Shown piece after piece: positions 12,967 to 25,656 of a stretch of 64,000 nucleotides of DNA. The stretch lies in contig OZ038422.1 in the NCBI GenBank assembly GCA_964036155.1, positions 33,379,201-33,443,200 on the forward strand. The letters run 5' to 3'. The position numbers and the translations under genes are program-made. The notes beneath the pieces are model-generated. The model saw nothing but the letters and a program-made list of their open reading frames with translations, ran no database searches and was not told the DNA's origin. This stretch comes from Diploscapter coronatus. Taxonomy: Eukaryota > Nematoda > Chromadorea > Rhabditida > Rhabditidae. Within the stretch, counting starts at the first letter, position 1. Every line of letters begins with the position of its first letter.

Positions 12967-15900
12967 TTACACATTGCTGATCACATTTCCACCGACTGTC
13001 GGGCCACTTCGGTAGCTTGGAGGACGATGAGAGTGGGTTGATGGATGCATCGATATGCTGGTCTCTTTCCAGCCACGTCGAGAGCCCTAGAATGAGATTT
13101 GTGATTACTTGAGAAATTTTTATCCAAAGTGCAAAGTATAAATCTAAACGGTTTTTTTCAGAAACGACAATTGACTTACATTGACAATCAAGAGTCCGCT
13201 ATCACTCAGATGACTTCTGATAGAGTCGAGATGCACATCCGGAGGAATAGAGTATTTTCTTGTGAAGCTTCGCTTCAATGTCTGTCCATCCCTAGTGTCC
13301 TCCAGTCGTTCTCCGCTTATTGTCAGCAAATCATCGGTCAATAGAATCTGCACCGATTCATTTCAATTGCGAAGTCGAAAATGTGGTATTACCTTGATTT
13401 CTTCGGGCCTAAAGTGTTTGACGTCGAGTTGAATCGTGAAACCATGGTCAGTGTTGACGATATCTCCGGCCCCAGCCACTGGTCCCGGACTTCCTGGACG
13501 CGTTAGAGCCGACGAAAGCGGTCGGTCAATGATTGTTGAGGGCGGTTCATAGATCGGTGGATTGCTTCGAACACCGCTGTCCTAAATTTAGTTGATTGAA
13601 TCTATTTTCGGCTTCATTTGACTACTCTGTATGAATAATAGCGATCTCGATCCTCTTTTAAAGCGGTCGAATGTCGGCTGTCACGATCATAAGTGACTGG
13701 TAGAGGAGGAGGGGGTCGACGAGAGCTAAAATTTAGAAATTTGCCTATTTTTAACTGATTTTAGATTTTCTTTTGAATTTTTACTGACACAAAGACAGTT
13801 TCGCAGGATCTTGCAGGATACCCAAACGCCATATTTGTATGGGAAGTGCTTGGAAACACGGTTATGATTTCGTCGGGGTTTTCGGCATAATATTCAAGCC
13901 CAGAAGGTTTCTCGGACCAAACAGATCCCTCCAAGTATGAATCGAGGTCAGACTCGTCAAAATCACGAAACTCTGTCCATGGCATCTATGACAATGCACT
14001 TTGATGAAGAAAATGGAATCTATAGTATCGCGGAAAAATGAAAGATAAAACTGAAACAAATCCAAATCTTCTAGGTTTTCTTTTCAATAGAAGAATCCTA
14101 TCAACAAAAAGCACTTTAACTCTGAAAACAAAAAATGTGGTAGGCGAGTATTGATATTTGCTTTGATGAAAAAGATATACGAAAAGACGATATGTGAAGA
14201 CGAAAGTCATGGCTTGGGACTTGCGTGAGCGACAATAATATTCTCATAAACGTAGGTAGATTGGAAGGTAGAAATGAGATGCGATCGGTAGAATAATCGA
14301 GGTTTATTAGAATGAATGAAGGATGGATGGGGAAAGAATTACAGGAATTACTCGGCGAACCAGCGAAAGTCAGCGGAAATGCAAGCAACATTCTGGAAAT
14401 AATTACGGAAGACAAAGTAGCGCTTGTAGAATTGAAGTATTTTCTCTTTGGAAGAAATGGTAGAAAATTCTGGATTTGCTCAATTGTTCAAGATGTTGAA
14501 GAAAATAGGCAATTCGGATTTTTCGCGACGTGTCTGATATAGTTAAATTAGGCTACTTTTCTCATGCTATTTCGTCGAATGCCAAATATCGAAAAATGCA
14601 GGTTTTCAAAATAAAAAATGTTAGTTTTAGAGGATTAGCATTTATTTTCTACAAGAAAATGAGTATCTTAGAGAGTTAAAAATTGAAAGTTATAATTTAT
14701 AGCTAGAGGTTGTTGGTATGGTAACAAAGTTTGGTGCAGGTGCTGAAATTGGAGAAAAGGCGGTATCTAACAAAACAACATCTTATATTGTCTTTTTTTT
14801 TAATAAAACCTCTCTTTTGCGCCAAAATTCCGATAATAGGAAGAAACATTTTGCAATACGAATATTTGTAGAAGAAAGGCATAACAATAAAACATAGAAA
14901 ACTAAGGAAACACGCACCGCGCCACGCTTAGTTTGAAAATATGAGCCCCCCAACAAAGGATGTTGAGTCATTTCGCGAAGACACGTCGAAAATATGGGGC
15001 ATATGCAAATAAAAAGTACCGTTATGAAAACGTCGGTGCAAGCCTAATTAGGCAAATTGTTGCATCATTTTATTTGGCCTTGTTTAGGGAAGTTCACTTT
15101 TCAATAACTAAGGCTATGAGAAAGGCGTTGCAATAGAAATCAATAGCGGTTTCATGATGCTATGAGTTTTTTGATGAGAAGAGAATCAATACGTGTGAAA
15201 ATGGCAATAAGTTTGCAATTTCCATAGAAGGATGTTGGACTTGGAATTTATAAATCGCGAGAAGAAAGGTGTGATTTTTCTGTCGATCAATGTTTTGAAT
15301 TTTCGAAGAGCATGTGATGATCGAAAACTATATAATCTCAGCGATAAGAACTGTATTATCGGCGCATTCAAACAATCTTACCCCCAGAAAAATTGATGAA
15401 GTGACAAATTTCTCATGTATGGTCACTTTTGTTAGGATTCCAAGAAAGTTGATTAAATATGATTCCGGCTTTTCTATAAAAAATATTGAAAAAGATCAAT
15501 TTCGCCTATGGTTTATGGAAAATTTTCTTCTTGTAAAAATGAGTTCAAGTGAGGAAAACCCGACCAAGTCCATGTTGATGGTCGTTCCTAATTTGAAATC
15601 TAATAGCCTAAGTGTCAGAACACAACAGCGAAGCTAAACAACTCAACCTCTTCGCGCTTCTGCATAATAAACAGGCGAACAAAGGTGTGGATAGCTGTGA
15701 TGTGAGCTGCTTTATGTCAATACTCAAGTCAATGACAATGCAAAGCGCACCAGAAATTCCATATCCCCGAGGCAAAAAGGCGTCACTCCCGACTTCAGAA
15801 GTGCTCAAGATAAACAAAATAGTGGTTGATTTTGCATTAGGGATCGAGATTATGAAAAATGTAGTAGAATTTTATGAAAAAGTAAGAACAGTTCCTAACT

Positions 15901-17358
15901 ATTGGTAAGAGACTAGTTGCCAATACATTTTCACGAGATAGTTGAACAAAGTAACGAAATTGGCAGAAAACTCGGACGAAATGATGAATCATGGCTAAGC
16001 CCACATAGAAGAAGTTGCAATTTGATTCTTCTTGTTTTGGAAAAAGTGAAGGAAATGAATCAAAGTGAAATTGGAGAAAATGGCTTCAATTGTTTGAACT
16101 AAAAAATCGCTAAAGGTAAAAGAACTCGGTTAGGTTGACATTGACGATGATTAAGGACGAACATTTGAAGATAGAGGATGAATTAGGGAGTGGGCTATCT
16201 GAGTTGGTATATTTTCGACTAGATGACTTCAAATCGATGGGAATAAGTGAAATGAGGGCGTTTCTTGGTTTTATTGACTATTACTAAATGAGCCTGAAAT
16301 GAGACGTTTGATGCGCGCATTTCGAGGGGCAAAAACCAAAACAGAGTTCCGAAGAGATGCGCAGAAAAACGAGAGCTGCAGTCAAAACGTGGAAGACTTT
16401 GAACAAACAAAGCTCTATGCTGCATCGACGAGGCGCATCAAGGCATTTGCATGTTTTCTCAATCTTTCTACATTTTACTGCCAAGAATGAACGTCCAATT
16501 CAATTCAACAAACTAAACAAATCATATCGAGAGGTCTGGTTCAAAGATTAAACTAAATGGATGCATGCTTTCCCATGTTGGAAAGAAAGGTCAATCTCAG
16601 CTTTTCCTTTACTCAACGATCAATTTGAAAAAAAAGTTCACTTTACTATAGTGGTATTTTCGATTTTACACATTTACATCTTGTGAACATGTCACATTCT
16701 GTCGCATTTACACTTTACAACTACTGTTTGCAAAAATCTCTACAAATTCTTCTGATAGATGGAAAGAAGTTATGAAGATACGTTTTGCATAAGACGATTG
16801 TCAAATAAGTCGCTATTATCGTGAGAAGTGAAAAATCAATTAGCGCTTTGACGATCCCATAAAGCCCTTTTCTCATGAAAATGCAGATTTGCGCATAGAT
16901 ATCCCGTCAGATCCTCTAGGTGAAATGAATAATTTGAAGAGGCTTCAAGTTTTCGCATGATTTTCGAGATTTTATGGGAAAAATGACTTACTAAAATCCA
17001 TCATTGTCGTATCGATATTCTGATCGTCTGAAATCGTCGATAAGTCGCTCGGTCGGAATACTCACGCCTTGGCTTATCCTTCGGTGTCTAAATTTTCTAC
17101 TTTTAGACTTCCATATTTAGTTTGGTCAAGACTATTATGCATAAGAGTCGTGACTTTTTCTTTTCCTAAGTCAAAGGTGGCCGTATTGAATGGAAATTTT
17201 CAAAAACAATTATTTAAAGTAAAAATTTTATTAGCAAAAATATTTTACCTGTCGAAATCCTCGATTCTGTAGGAGTTTCGGCTCGGATCTCGATTTTCCC
17301 ATTTCTCCTCGTCGATACGCTCGCGGCTCTTCAAGCAAGATTCGTAAAGACATGCCAT
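12967..17358 (-). CDS. hsp-25: Small heat-shock protein, hsp-25-like (alpha-crystallin domain)
   Basis: ATP-independent chaperone that binds unfolding proteins and forms oligomers. Six exons on the reverse strand (17249-17358, 16992-17027, 13626-13725, 13393-13581, 13180-13347, 12967-13086) join in phase to 240 residues. The start is the ATG at 17358, preceded at once by an in-frame TAA. The N-terminal third is rich in Arg, Tyr and Asp with a Pro run (SRRPPPPLP). The alpha-crystallin domain spans exons 4 and 5: FTIQLDVKHFRPEEIK, then LLTDDLLTISGERLED, and the closing DSGLLIVN strand. A Ser/His/Pro-rich tail of about 40 residues follows. Domain order and the long tail suit the muscle-associated HSP-25 group better than the short stress-induced HSP-16 group; the orthology is inferred. 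Intron 2 (13726-16991) is 3.3 kb and contains a likely alternative first exon at 13985. Confidence 0.82.
13822..13985 (-). CDS. hsp-25: Candidate alternative first exon of hsp-25
   Basis: Within intron 2 of the small heat-shock gene, the ATG at 13985 opens a frame of 54 codons beginning MPWTEFRDFDESDLDSYLEG, acidic and aromatic and clearly protein-like. A donor GTATCC at 13821 leaves a split codon of phase 2, exactly the phase needed by the shared exon starting at 13725. That would give a shorter isoform with a different N-terminus and the same alpha-crystallin domain. An acceptor-like TCATAG precedes the ATG directly. The frame can also be read further to a GTAAAA donor at about 13784, but that phase does not fit exon 13725. 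Confidence 0.5.
15314..16287 (+). pseudogene. Chain of same-strand open frames inside the hsp-25 intron; possibly decayed coding DNA
   Basis: Four open frames follow each other on the plus strand with almost no gap: 15314-15637, 15612-15908, 15917-16102 and about 16147-16290, in frames that shift at each join. Composition is protein-like (mixed charged and aliphatic residues, for example VVDFALGIEIMKNVVEFYEKV). No family is recognised and no splice sites make a clean join: the GTAAGA at about 15905 is only a few bases from the next frame. This is what an old coding copy with several single-base changes would look like, but chance is not excluded. Confidence 0.2.
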
Positions 17359-18989
17359 TTACGGACAGTTTAGGTAAATTATCTGTATTTTCTGTTTTTA
17401 TACCATTTTAATGCGATTTTTCATGACGAAACGCGAAAAGTTATCGAGAGTTGTAAATTCTCCAAATTTCAATGACACTAGAAATTACCTCCGTCATTCA
17501 CAATTTATTAGAAAGCTAGTATTTTTAGAAGGAAAATATTGAGATGATCGGCCTTTTGGATGGGAAGAAATCAGTAAAGATGGGCAAAAGGTGTGTTTAA
17601 AAGAGGAAAGAAAAACGGAGAAGCAGAAAAGAAAGGCGAAAGATGAGTAAGAAGTGCATAGAAAATGGGGAAGACGAAGATAGGACAATACCAAAAGAGG
17701 AAAATAGGGAAGGAGAAAGGGAAGAGTGATCGAATTGCTGTGGAATTGCGAAGAGCACGACGACAATTTGTCGCGAGAAATGGAAACATTGATTGTCTCA
17801 GAGGAGTGACACAGAATTCATTTCAATTGTCACTTGCAATGATGGCTTTTGATAGGAAATCTTTCTTGGAGACAACAAGTTAGTGCAAATCGATGGCACG
17901 ATAGGAATCTTTGAATAGAGTGAAGACCACGACCACCGAGAAGAGTAGCAATTTGAAAGAAAAGAGTAACATTTTCCTCCTTCAAATGTTATTCTGTAAG
18001 GCCACTACTAAAGTGTACAATAAATTAGCTTGATGCTTCGGAATTTTTGGCAAACATTAGAAAAAATTCTGACTCAACAATTTGCTTATGCCAAAAAATC
18101 GATGCCCAACTCCATTTTGGCGTGAGCCTTGCTTACTCAGGAAGGTATGATAAATACCACAAGAACCTTTTATGCCCAAGCAATGCATCATACGACAAAA
18201 TGTAGAGATGCAGAAAAATTAGCCATTTTGGAATACTTTATGGAGCTCATAATTTCATAGAAAAGAGTAAATAGGCGTGATTTATGAAGGTTATTCGGAC
18301 TTGAATAATTTTTTGGAAATAGACGACTTGTTGTTTGAATAGAGAATCGCACTGCTTGAAACATTCGGCAAAAACACACGTGAATTTAGACCGGCTAAAC
18401 AGTGAAAGTGTGAGATTACAAAGGAAAGACGAAAATAGGGTCTGAGAAAGACATGAATGAAGAATTTGGGGTATTCAAAACAAGGCTTGTGAGAGTTGTA
18501 GAATTGTAAAAGACAGTAAATTGTTGTTGAGAAAATTTGAGTCTAGCTTTGGCATTGAAAATATTGGAAATGAGAGTTCGAAATCTGTGTTTTGCTGAAA
18601 TTTCAATCATTTTTATCATACTTATGATATTTATGAGAAAAAGTAAAGTTCAAGAGAATTTTCTCCCGAAACGATAAACGTATTGAATATCAGGAAGAAA
18701 ATGTTATTTCAAAAAGAAGCGGATTCAAATTCGACAATGGCCATTTGTTTGGCAGTTAGCGGGTAACAGCTGCAACATCCTCTCGTGGAGAAGAAAAGCA
18801 GCAGTTCGAACGCAAAGCGGAAATCATAGAGGACCGAGTTGAGTGGGATGAAAGAAGAAAAATAGAGGAGTTCAACTCGTCTTCAAAGATTGATGAACTC
18901 GTTATTCGTGGTCAACTATCAAGAAAGCTTTTTTCTCGGTGTACTTTCGGAAGAACGAATATCAATGGCAGACTGAAAATGATGATCGA
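17359..18989. other. Upstream region of hsp-25; no gene seen
   Basis: AT-rich DNA with a marked purine-rich stretch on the plus strand at about 17590-17735. It should contain the hsp-25 promoter; I could not pick out a convincing heat-shock element. Confidence 0.4.
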
Positions 18990-19138
18990 ACAGAGCAAAA
19001 TTGATGTTTCTGGAGTCTGGTGCCTTGATAAATGGGGAAGTCTTCATCATTCTTCAATGAATTGATAAAATCTTCATGAATAACTTCAGAAACAATTCTG
19101 TGGCACCAGACTTCTAGAAACAATGAATTCCGTTCTGT
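18990..19138. repeat. Short inverted-repeat element, about 150 bp
   Basis: The left arm at 18990-19024 (ACAGAGCAAAATTGATGTTT then CTGGAGTCTGGTGCC) pairs with the right arm at 19102-19138 (GGCACCAGACTTCTAGAAAC then AATGAATTCCGTTCTGT), with a few mismatches. The 77-bp middle is AT-rich. The shape fits a miniature inverted-repeat transposable element. No target duplication could be fixed. Confidence 0.6.
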
Positions 19139-20513
19139 GTTGAAATCGAGTTTCGGACTAATTGTTCTTCATCGAAACAGGATGAAAAATGGTAATCCGA
19201 TTGGAACTAATGAATTCAGGCGGTAAAAAATGGATTTTGGTAAATTCTTCGAGTTGAAGAGTGAAATGCCACGTGCAGTCGTATTTTATGAGATCTAATC
19301 AAAGTGGAAATAGAGAAAGTGAAAGGAAGAGATAAACGAAGAACAAAAGGGAAAGAAAATAGAAGAGATACGAATTTGGCATCGTCTTGGATGGGCAAAT
19401 TGTGTTGAACTGCGGCCGCTTGGCTGTTGCTGAATGCGAATGTAAAGAGGCGCAAAAGAGAAGGCGAGTATTTAGGCTCAAAAACGAGGAGACAAGGAGA
19501 AAGTTGGAACTGAAAACAGGAACGACATACGCATGAAGAAGGGTCGAATATTCGCGACAACAAATACTCGCATTCGAGTTGTTCAATTCGAGAACATTTC
19601 AGGAATTGAAATTTCAAGACTTGGAAATAGTCTTGAAGGTTTTTTTACTATGCGAACCTGAGTTTGAGAGTTAGAAATTTGGAATTTTTCTAAGCAAACG
19701 GAAATTTTCAAACGGAACTTCTGGGTTATTTGACTTTAGAAAAAGTTCAACATTTGGAATTTAAATTTTTCTAGAAAAAGAGGAAAGGGATAAAATCTCC
19801 CACCCTCTCAAAATATCCACTACGAAACACTAGCATCCAGCAACATTTTCAATTCATGCGCATCCTTATGGCGGTTTTTATGTCGCCCAGCAGAAAATGT
19901 GGATCACGCGCCAAATCGGACAGAACTTGTAAGTGCGAGAGAGGAAATCCATGCTTGTTTGTTTAATTCTGTGCATGTATTGATTTGCATGTTTATGAAA
20001 TTGGTCAAGGACGGAACAAAATTGGAAATTTTCAATCTCACATCATTTTTCTTTTCAATTTTATTCGCACTTGATCGGTTTATTTGTTGACGGTTAAGAC
20101 TTACCATTCCATTCCTTGTATATTTCTCTTCCAAAACCCATTCGCCTTTCTCGTAATACGACATGCTTGTCTGAAATTTCTAGATTTAGCATTGAATTTT
20201 TGCGGATGCACAAAATATCGAGAAAACTCTTATTTCGCGAAAAATTGGCTGATGAGAGGAAAATGAAGGGAGGAATTCCTTCGGACCAAACAATGAGCAA
20301 ATCTGAATCATTGCGCAGAAATTGAACGGAATTGAAGAAAAATTGAGATAGCTAGAGGGAAAAATGGAGAACAAGACGAGCACAGTTTAGAAATGGAAAG
20401 CGAAAACATCTTTTATCAAAAATTTATTGAATTTTTTCGAAATGTTAACGAAAAACGGCAGATTTTCTATAAAAAAGACGAAAAATTTTATCTTTTGGCA
20501 TTTCGTTTCATGA
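19139..20513. other. Spacer, no gene seen
   Basis: AT-rich; purine-rich on the plus strand around 19300-19400. The longest open frame (about 130 codons on the minus strand near 19216-19617) has Phe/Ser/Leu-rich composition, typical of reading a purine-rich strand backwards. Confidence 0.4.
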
Positions 20514-21307
20514 TATAGTCTATCCTGAGTAAGTGAATACTGCATACATTTTGCAACTTCATTCGCCCAAGCTCCGCCCACTTTTTTGTGCTCTGTTGAA
20601 TTGAATGATCCCCCATTTTCAAACGATTTTTTCTATTTTTCTTGACATTTTCGCGAAAAATCTTTATAATTATATCCTAATTATTTCTCTAATTGACCAA
20701 TTAACTCTTTTTAGTGTTTGCTGTTCATTTTTCGATCGAAATTTCGCATTTTTCGCGCAAATTTGACATTTTCATGACAACATCTGATAAGCGACTGTTT
20801 GTTTGTCCATCAACTTGTAATTCTAACGTTCTGATGACGACGGCAACATCTACATCTTGGATGAACCGACAGTCGACTCGATGAAAATGGATCCTGAGTT
20901 GAAAGAAAAAATCGCTAGAAAAACGAGAAAAATGAACAGCAAATACTAAGGAGAGTTAATTGGTCAATTATCTGGTTAACTAGGTGCAATATTCAGTTAG
21001 TTGGAGACAATAAACTAACTGCTTTTTGTTTTCAAACTTGAAAAATTAAGTGTCATTTCTGACGATAAAAATGGCTCAAAACGATGAAAAATTGATGAAG
21101 CATCGCTCTACAGAGTTAATTAGTCAAGCTAGAGAGATAATTAGAATATAATTATAAAGATTTTTCGCGAAAATGTCAAGAAAAATCGAAAAAATCGTTT
21201 GAAAATGGGGGATCATTCAATTCAACAGAGCACAAAAAAGTGGGCGGAGCTTGGGCGAATGAAGTTGCAAAATGTATGCAGTATTCACTTACTCAGGATA
21301 GACTATA
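20514..21307. mobile_element. Non-autonomous DNA transposon with long terminal inverted repeats (794 bp)
   Basis: The ends mirror each other for about 200 bp: 20514-20712 reads as the reverse complement of 21112-21307 with few mismatches, starting TAGTCTATCCTGAGTAAGTG. TA dinucleotides at both outer edges suit a TA target duplication, as in Tc1/mariner-related elements. There is no transposase frame inside. A second, nested inverted pair exists: the sequence around 20695-20740 returns inverted at about 20923-20968, so the element looks built from repeated folding or rearrangement. The end sequence recurs in a 200-bp element at 48624-48823. Confidence 0.8.
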
Positions 21308-24300
21308 AAAAGAGTAATTGTATTCACGAATGATTTGAGTGCATCTCGAAGGTTCAAAGTGAAACTTTTCATGAACTGATAAAGATATCAAGTAAGAGTT
21401 ATAGATTTGATAGAAGAAGATCGAATTTTATCGTTGATCTCATGAACTGGTCTATTTGTATAGAAGAGTCCAGACGTAAACTCGGACTGAAGATTTTCAT
21501 GGTCAGGTTTGTCGAAAGCAGTGGTTTTTGGGTGTTTTCGAATGATGGCAACATGTTTCTATCCAAAAGAGGTGAGTTCACTTCGATTTGTTTGATTCAC
21601 CCCCGGACTTGTGCGGCAAAAGGGGATTATTCGACTATTTCACTGCATCCATCTCTGATTCTCTCGAAACATCGCTATCTCTCCGATGGAAATTCCACCC
21701 CGCACTCTCCATTTCGCGTATGTTTCAAATTTTATGCGAAATATGAGGAGCATGCCTGTGGTGAAAATAGAGATGGATGGCAAAAAATCACCACGACTAC
21801 CAGAACAAGAAGAATAACAAGGTGAAAAACACGCGAACGAACATTGTGCTTCAGGGAAAGTGAATATTCAAACGTTGGATGCTGATAGCTAACTATTAAT
21901 TTCATTGGACGAAAGGTGTACAGTCAGGTGAATTTTACGGTGAAGATCCTTCAATTCTAGACTAGAAATAAAAACGTTTTGAAGGCTAAATTATTTGGCA
22001 AAGATCAAAAGTCGTCTAAAGCGTTTTTCTCTGGTTTCGAACTCTTCGAGTTTTAACATTGGACAAAAAATGTTGGAATGTGCTGATAGGCGAGTGATGA
22101 GAAATTTGGCAGCGAGAGAGTGGGGAAGTTGCATAAAACGAGCAGAAAACAGCGTTGAAGAAGAGACGGAAACGAGAGCAAACAAAAGAAAATGGCTTAT
22201 GATGTGAAACAACGCTGAAAATGCTGCAAATTGTCGCGGTGACGATTCATCGCGATAACTTCGATCTGACGGTTGGCGTGAGAATTTTGTGTGAGGATAA
22301 GTTATTGATAGAAGAGTGAATCAATGAACCAAAAATTTCATTAAAAAAATGATTCATTTTCACATGAAAATAAAATCCATGATTTCGAGAAGAAATAAAT
22401 TAAAGTTCAAGCTCGAGAAAATGATCAATTGCTTTGACACTTCGGAGAAAAATTACACAGAATGAGAATGATTCATTTTGCACCTGAAACAGATAAGAAC
22501 TGATTCGATCAATACTTGTCCTCAAGGAGTTGAGATTTGAGAGTTCAACATGGAAAGACTATCATGTTACCGAAAAAAAACGAGGGAAAATGAAACGTCT
22601 AAGGAAGTCAACACGCATGTTTTGCAATCAAAACGTGTAGCTCATATCAAGCATAAGATTATTCTCGAAAAGGAAAAACGCCTCAAAACTTTATCATAAA
22701 ATGATAAACATCCTCATAATCGTTAAAGCGTTTAGCATACGCTTTCTTTCCACAAATTCATTCTGCAGGAAGAAAATAACAAAAATCATGTTTTTTGTGG
22801 AAAAGTACTCGCGGAATGAATTCACTAAAGCTTAGGATTTTATGCAAAGCTAAATGTAAGAAACTAAAACTATCAATTTCCTAAGGTGCCGTTATTATGC
22901 CATTATTATGAATTCTCGAAAGGGCGGCCTGCGCCATTGACATAGTGTCGAAATGCAGAATTCTATCGACTCTTCGACTGTCAATAAGCAAGCAGCACAG
23001 TCATAGGCAGAGATAGATAGAGTCAGAGACTCACTTTGCGAATACATTTGCCGGAGGGTGCTTATCATTTATCGCTGTACAAAGAGATGAGAGGAGAGGC
23101 CTCGAAATTGGTTTTTTTTTTATCAAAATGCCATGAATCGTCGAGAATGTAATGCCGAAAGAAGAAACCATTTCAAAGATATCGGGAACTAAAATTGAAG
23201 CTGAGTTTAGCATGGAATGTATTGAAATAATTGATAAGAAAATATCATTATACAGGAAAAATAAAGAATTACGAAAAAGTTGAACCTGCAAATTCCTACT
23301 TGAAGAAAAATTAAGATAAATGGCTATTCAGAACAAAACTTTCGATAAAACGTACAAATTCTCGAAGAACTGTGTACTTTGACCGAAAATCGTCGTATTG
23401 AAATAGTCAATTTTCTGATGCTCCGTGTGTCTGTCGTATCGACATATTTGTACGACTTGAAATAGTTTGGGACGGGAAGAAAATCGTCATTTTGATCGTT
23501 TTGATGCGAAATGCAGAAGCAATGAGCCGAGGCAACAAGGCCATATTTGTGCAGAGAGGGGGAAGCGTGGATATCAAATCATGTTGAATTGATTGAAATG
23601 CGAAATGGAAGATCAATTCAATTTGAACAACAATCGATAGCTCTGTTGATTTCCGTCGGACATTTCCAAAGATAAAGCTACCCTTCATCAAAATAATAAT
23701 GCAAGGAAATTAGGTAAAAATCGGACTGAATATAGAAAAAGAAGATAAATTGATCGCAAATAGAAGAAGAAAACTTTAATATCAGAATTCTGAAATAAAG
23801 TTATTTAGATGAGCATAAATCTAAATTTACCTTTGGTATGCAACTTCAGACATTCAAAGGAATGCTCCTTCTCAAGACGTGGGAAGACCTATGTAACCGA
23901 GGATAGAATTACACACCAAATAAGACAGGGACCAAGAGCATAGAATAAGAAGATTCGCAGAATGAAGGAATGCTAAGATGAAATTGAATTAGAATTAGAA
24001 TAAATAAAAAATATTCGAAGAAGAAATGCAAAAAAACTCGAACTTTCTAAATTTTTTCTTCTCACTCTCTAATTCACGATTCATCCGCGTTTTACCCGTA
24101 CGCCTTTTTTACTTCTTCGACGTACCATTTTTCATTTTTGCCAATTTGTCTTCAATTTTTCGTTAATTATCTCTAAATTATCCTCAATTTTTGCTAACTA
24201 CCTATTCAAAACCTTGATCTGAATGTTTCTGAGTACGCTCCATCAGGAACTTCTCAAATTCTAAGAAATTTTGTGCGTTTTTTTTCAGAAAATGCTGCTT

Positions 24301-24369
24301 TCTTCAACGATTTTCATTGAATTATCGTCTAATTTTCGTTAATTACCCCCTAATTATCTCCATTTCCAG
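21308..24369. other. Spacer upstream of the mrpl-16 gene; no gene seen
   Basis: AT-rich DNA. In the last 250 bases a short phrase (TTCGTTAATTA followed by a variant of CTAAATTATC) occurs twice, near 24160 and 24335, just ahead of the first exon. The region should contain the promoter for the uL16m-PGAP2 transcription unit. Confidence 0.4.
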
Positions 24370-25656
24370 ATGCAAACTCTCAACCGAAGTGTGCGGGAGT
24401 GTCTCAGACCGAGCACATCGCTGTGGGTGATTAGTTCCAGAACGAAGAAGCATTTCAAGTTCCCCATCACTTGGGAACGTAAGATTTCTTTCTCTTACCC
24501 TTTTTTTTTTTTAAATTATTATTATTATTTTCCAGATGTGGTCTTTCCACCGAACGGTCAGCGATTCCTGCCGACAATGCCCATGGAACCGAATTACGAT
24601 GCGGAGAAGGGAGAGTCCAAGTGGGAATTTCTTCGATTTAAAAAAAAAAAATAAATAAATAAATCACTTGGTAATTTTTATTTCTCTTCTAAAATGTATG
24701 ATATTTCTAGTTGAGACGTCAAGAATTTAGTGAAAATAATATAAAAATTAAGTAATTTGTCAGATACAAAACCACAAAGCGAATGATCGAGGCGCGTGGA
24801 GTGGAGGAGATTCACACCGATTTGATCCATCAACAGTTCGGGCTGGCTGCCGTTTCCGGTGGATTCCTCTCTGGGAAGGACTTCAAGTGGCTTGAGGTTA
24901 TTTTTTTTTATCATTTTCGTATTTTTATTGAATATTTCCAATTTGCTCTCTAACATTTTATGCTATTTGAGAAATTTTACAATTCCAAGTGAAGAATTTT
25001 TATCTCCCTCATTTTTAAAAATATGCTATTTCAGGAACGCATCAACAAGCACATCCTCGACAAACAGTTCGCGGTTTGGCGAGTCGACGCGCCCTGGCTG
25101 CCGAGAACGAAAAAGGCACAAGGTGCGGTCATTTTTCTGTTTTTACCTAGACATATCTTTTAATTTGCTAAATTTTCAGGAGTCCGTCTCGGCGGTGGCA
25201 AGGGCAGTATTCATCACTACGTGACGCCCGTTCGCGCGGGAAGAGTCATTCTGGAACTTGGCGGACACATGCATGAACTTGAGGTGGATTTCATTTTAAA
25301 AAATCTTAAATTTGAATTTTATGGATACTTTTAATTCCATTTCTCTAGAATTACTATTTTCTAGGCTCGAGCAATTCTGACCTACATGGTGGACTTCCTG
25401 CCGTTTCCTACTGAATTCGTCACTCACGAGATGCTCCTAGAGCGACGAGCCAAAGAAGAGGACATCGAGAAACATAACCAGGTCAAACCTTAGATAATTA
25501 TGCTAATCATCTTGGTAATTACCCTATTTAATTAGTTGATCGCCCAGTTAATTATAGAACCCATTCGACTGGGACCGACTGCTCAAGTACAACATGCAAA
25601 ATTGCCGCTCGTGGCTTTCGCCCTACGACGTTCTGTGGAAATGCAAGTATCGATAA
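24370..25656 (+). CDS. mrpl-16: Mitochondrial large-subunit ribosomal protein uL16m (MRPL16)
   Basis: Structural protein of the mitochondrial 39S ribosomal subunit near the tRNA-binding region. Seven exons (24370-24478, 24536-24620, 24764-24896, 25035-25122, 25180-25283, 25365-25481, 25558-25656) join in phase to 244 residues. The ATG directly follows a TTTCCAG acceptor, so the 5' end is probably trans-spliced. The N-terminus is basic and lacks acidic residues early on, as for a mitochondrial import signal. The L16 core is clear: PPNGQRFLPTMPMEPNYDAE, the GGGKGSIHHYVTPVRAGRVI segment that is the L16 signature, then ELGGHMHELEARAILTYM. The C-terminal extension (about 60 residues with Asp/Arg/Trp-rich sequence) is typical of animal MRPL16. 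The PGAP2 gene follows 361 nt later with operon-like signals. Confidence 0.93.

Noticed and set aside
17066..17087. A 22-nt segment flanked by TTTAG and GTGAGT between the first two hsp-25 exons
   Set aside because: Including it breaks the frame in the next exon with a TGA. Skipping it gives matching phases throughout.
19216..19617. A 133-codon open frame on the minus strand
   Set aside because: It reads a purine-rich strand in reverse, producing Phe/Ser/Leu runs; no family features.
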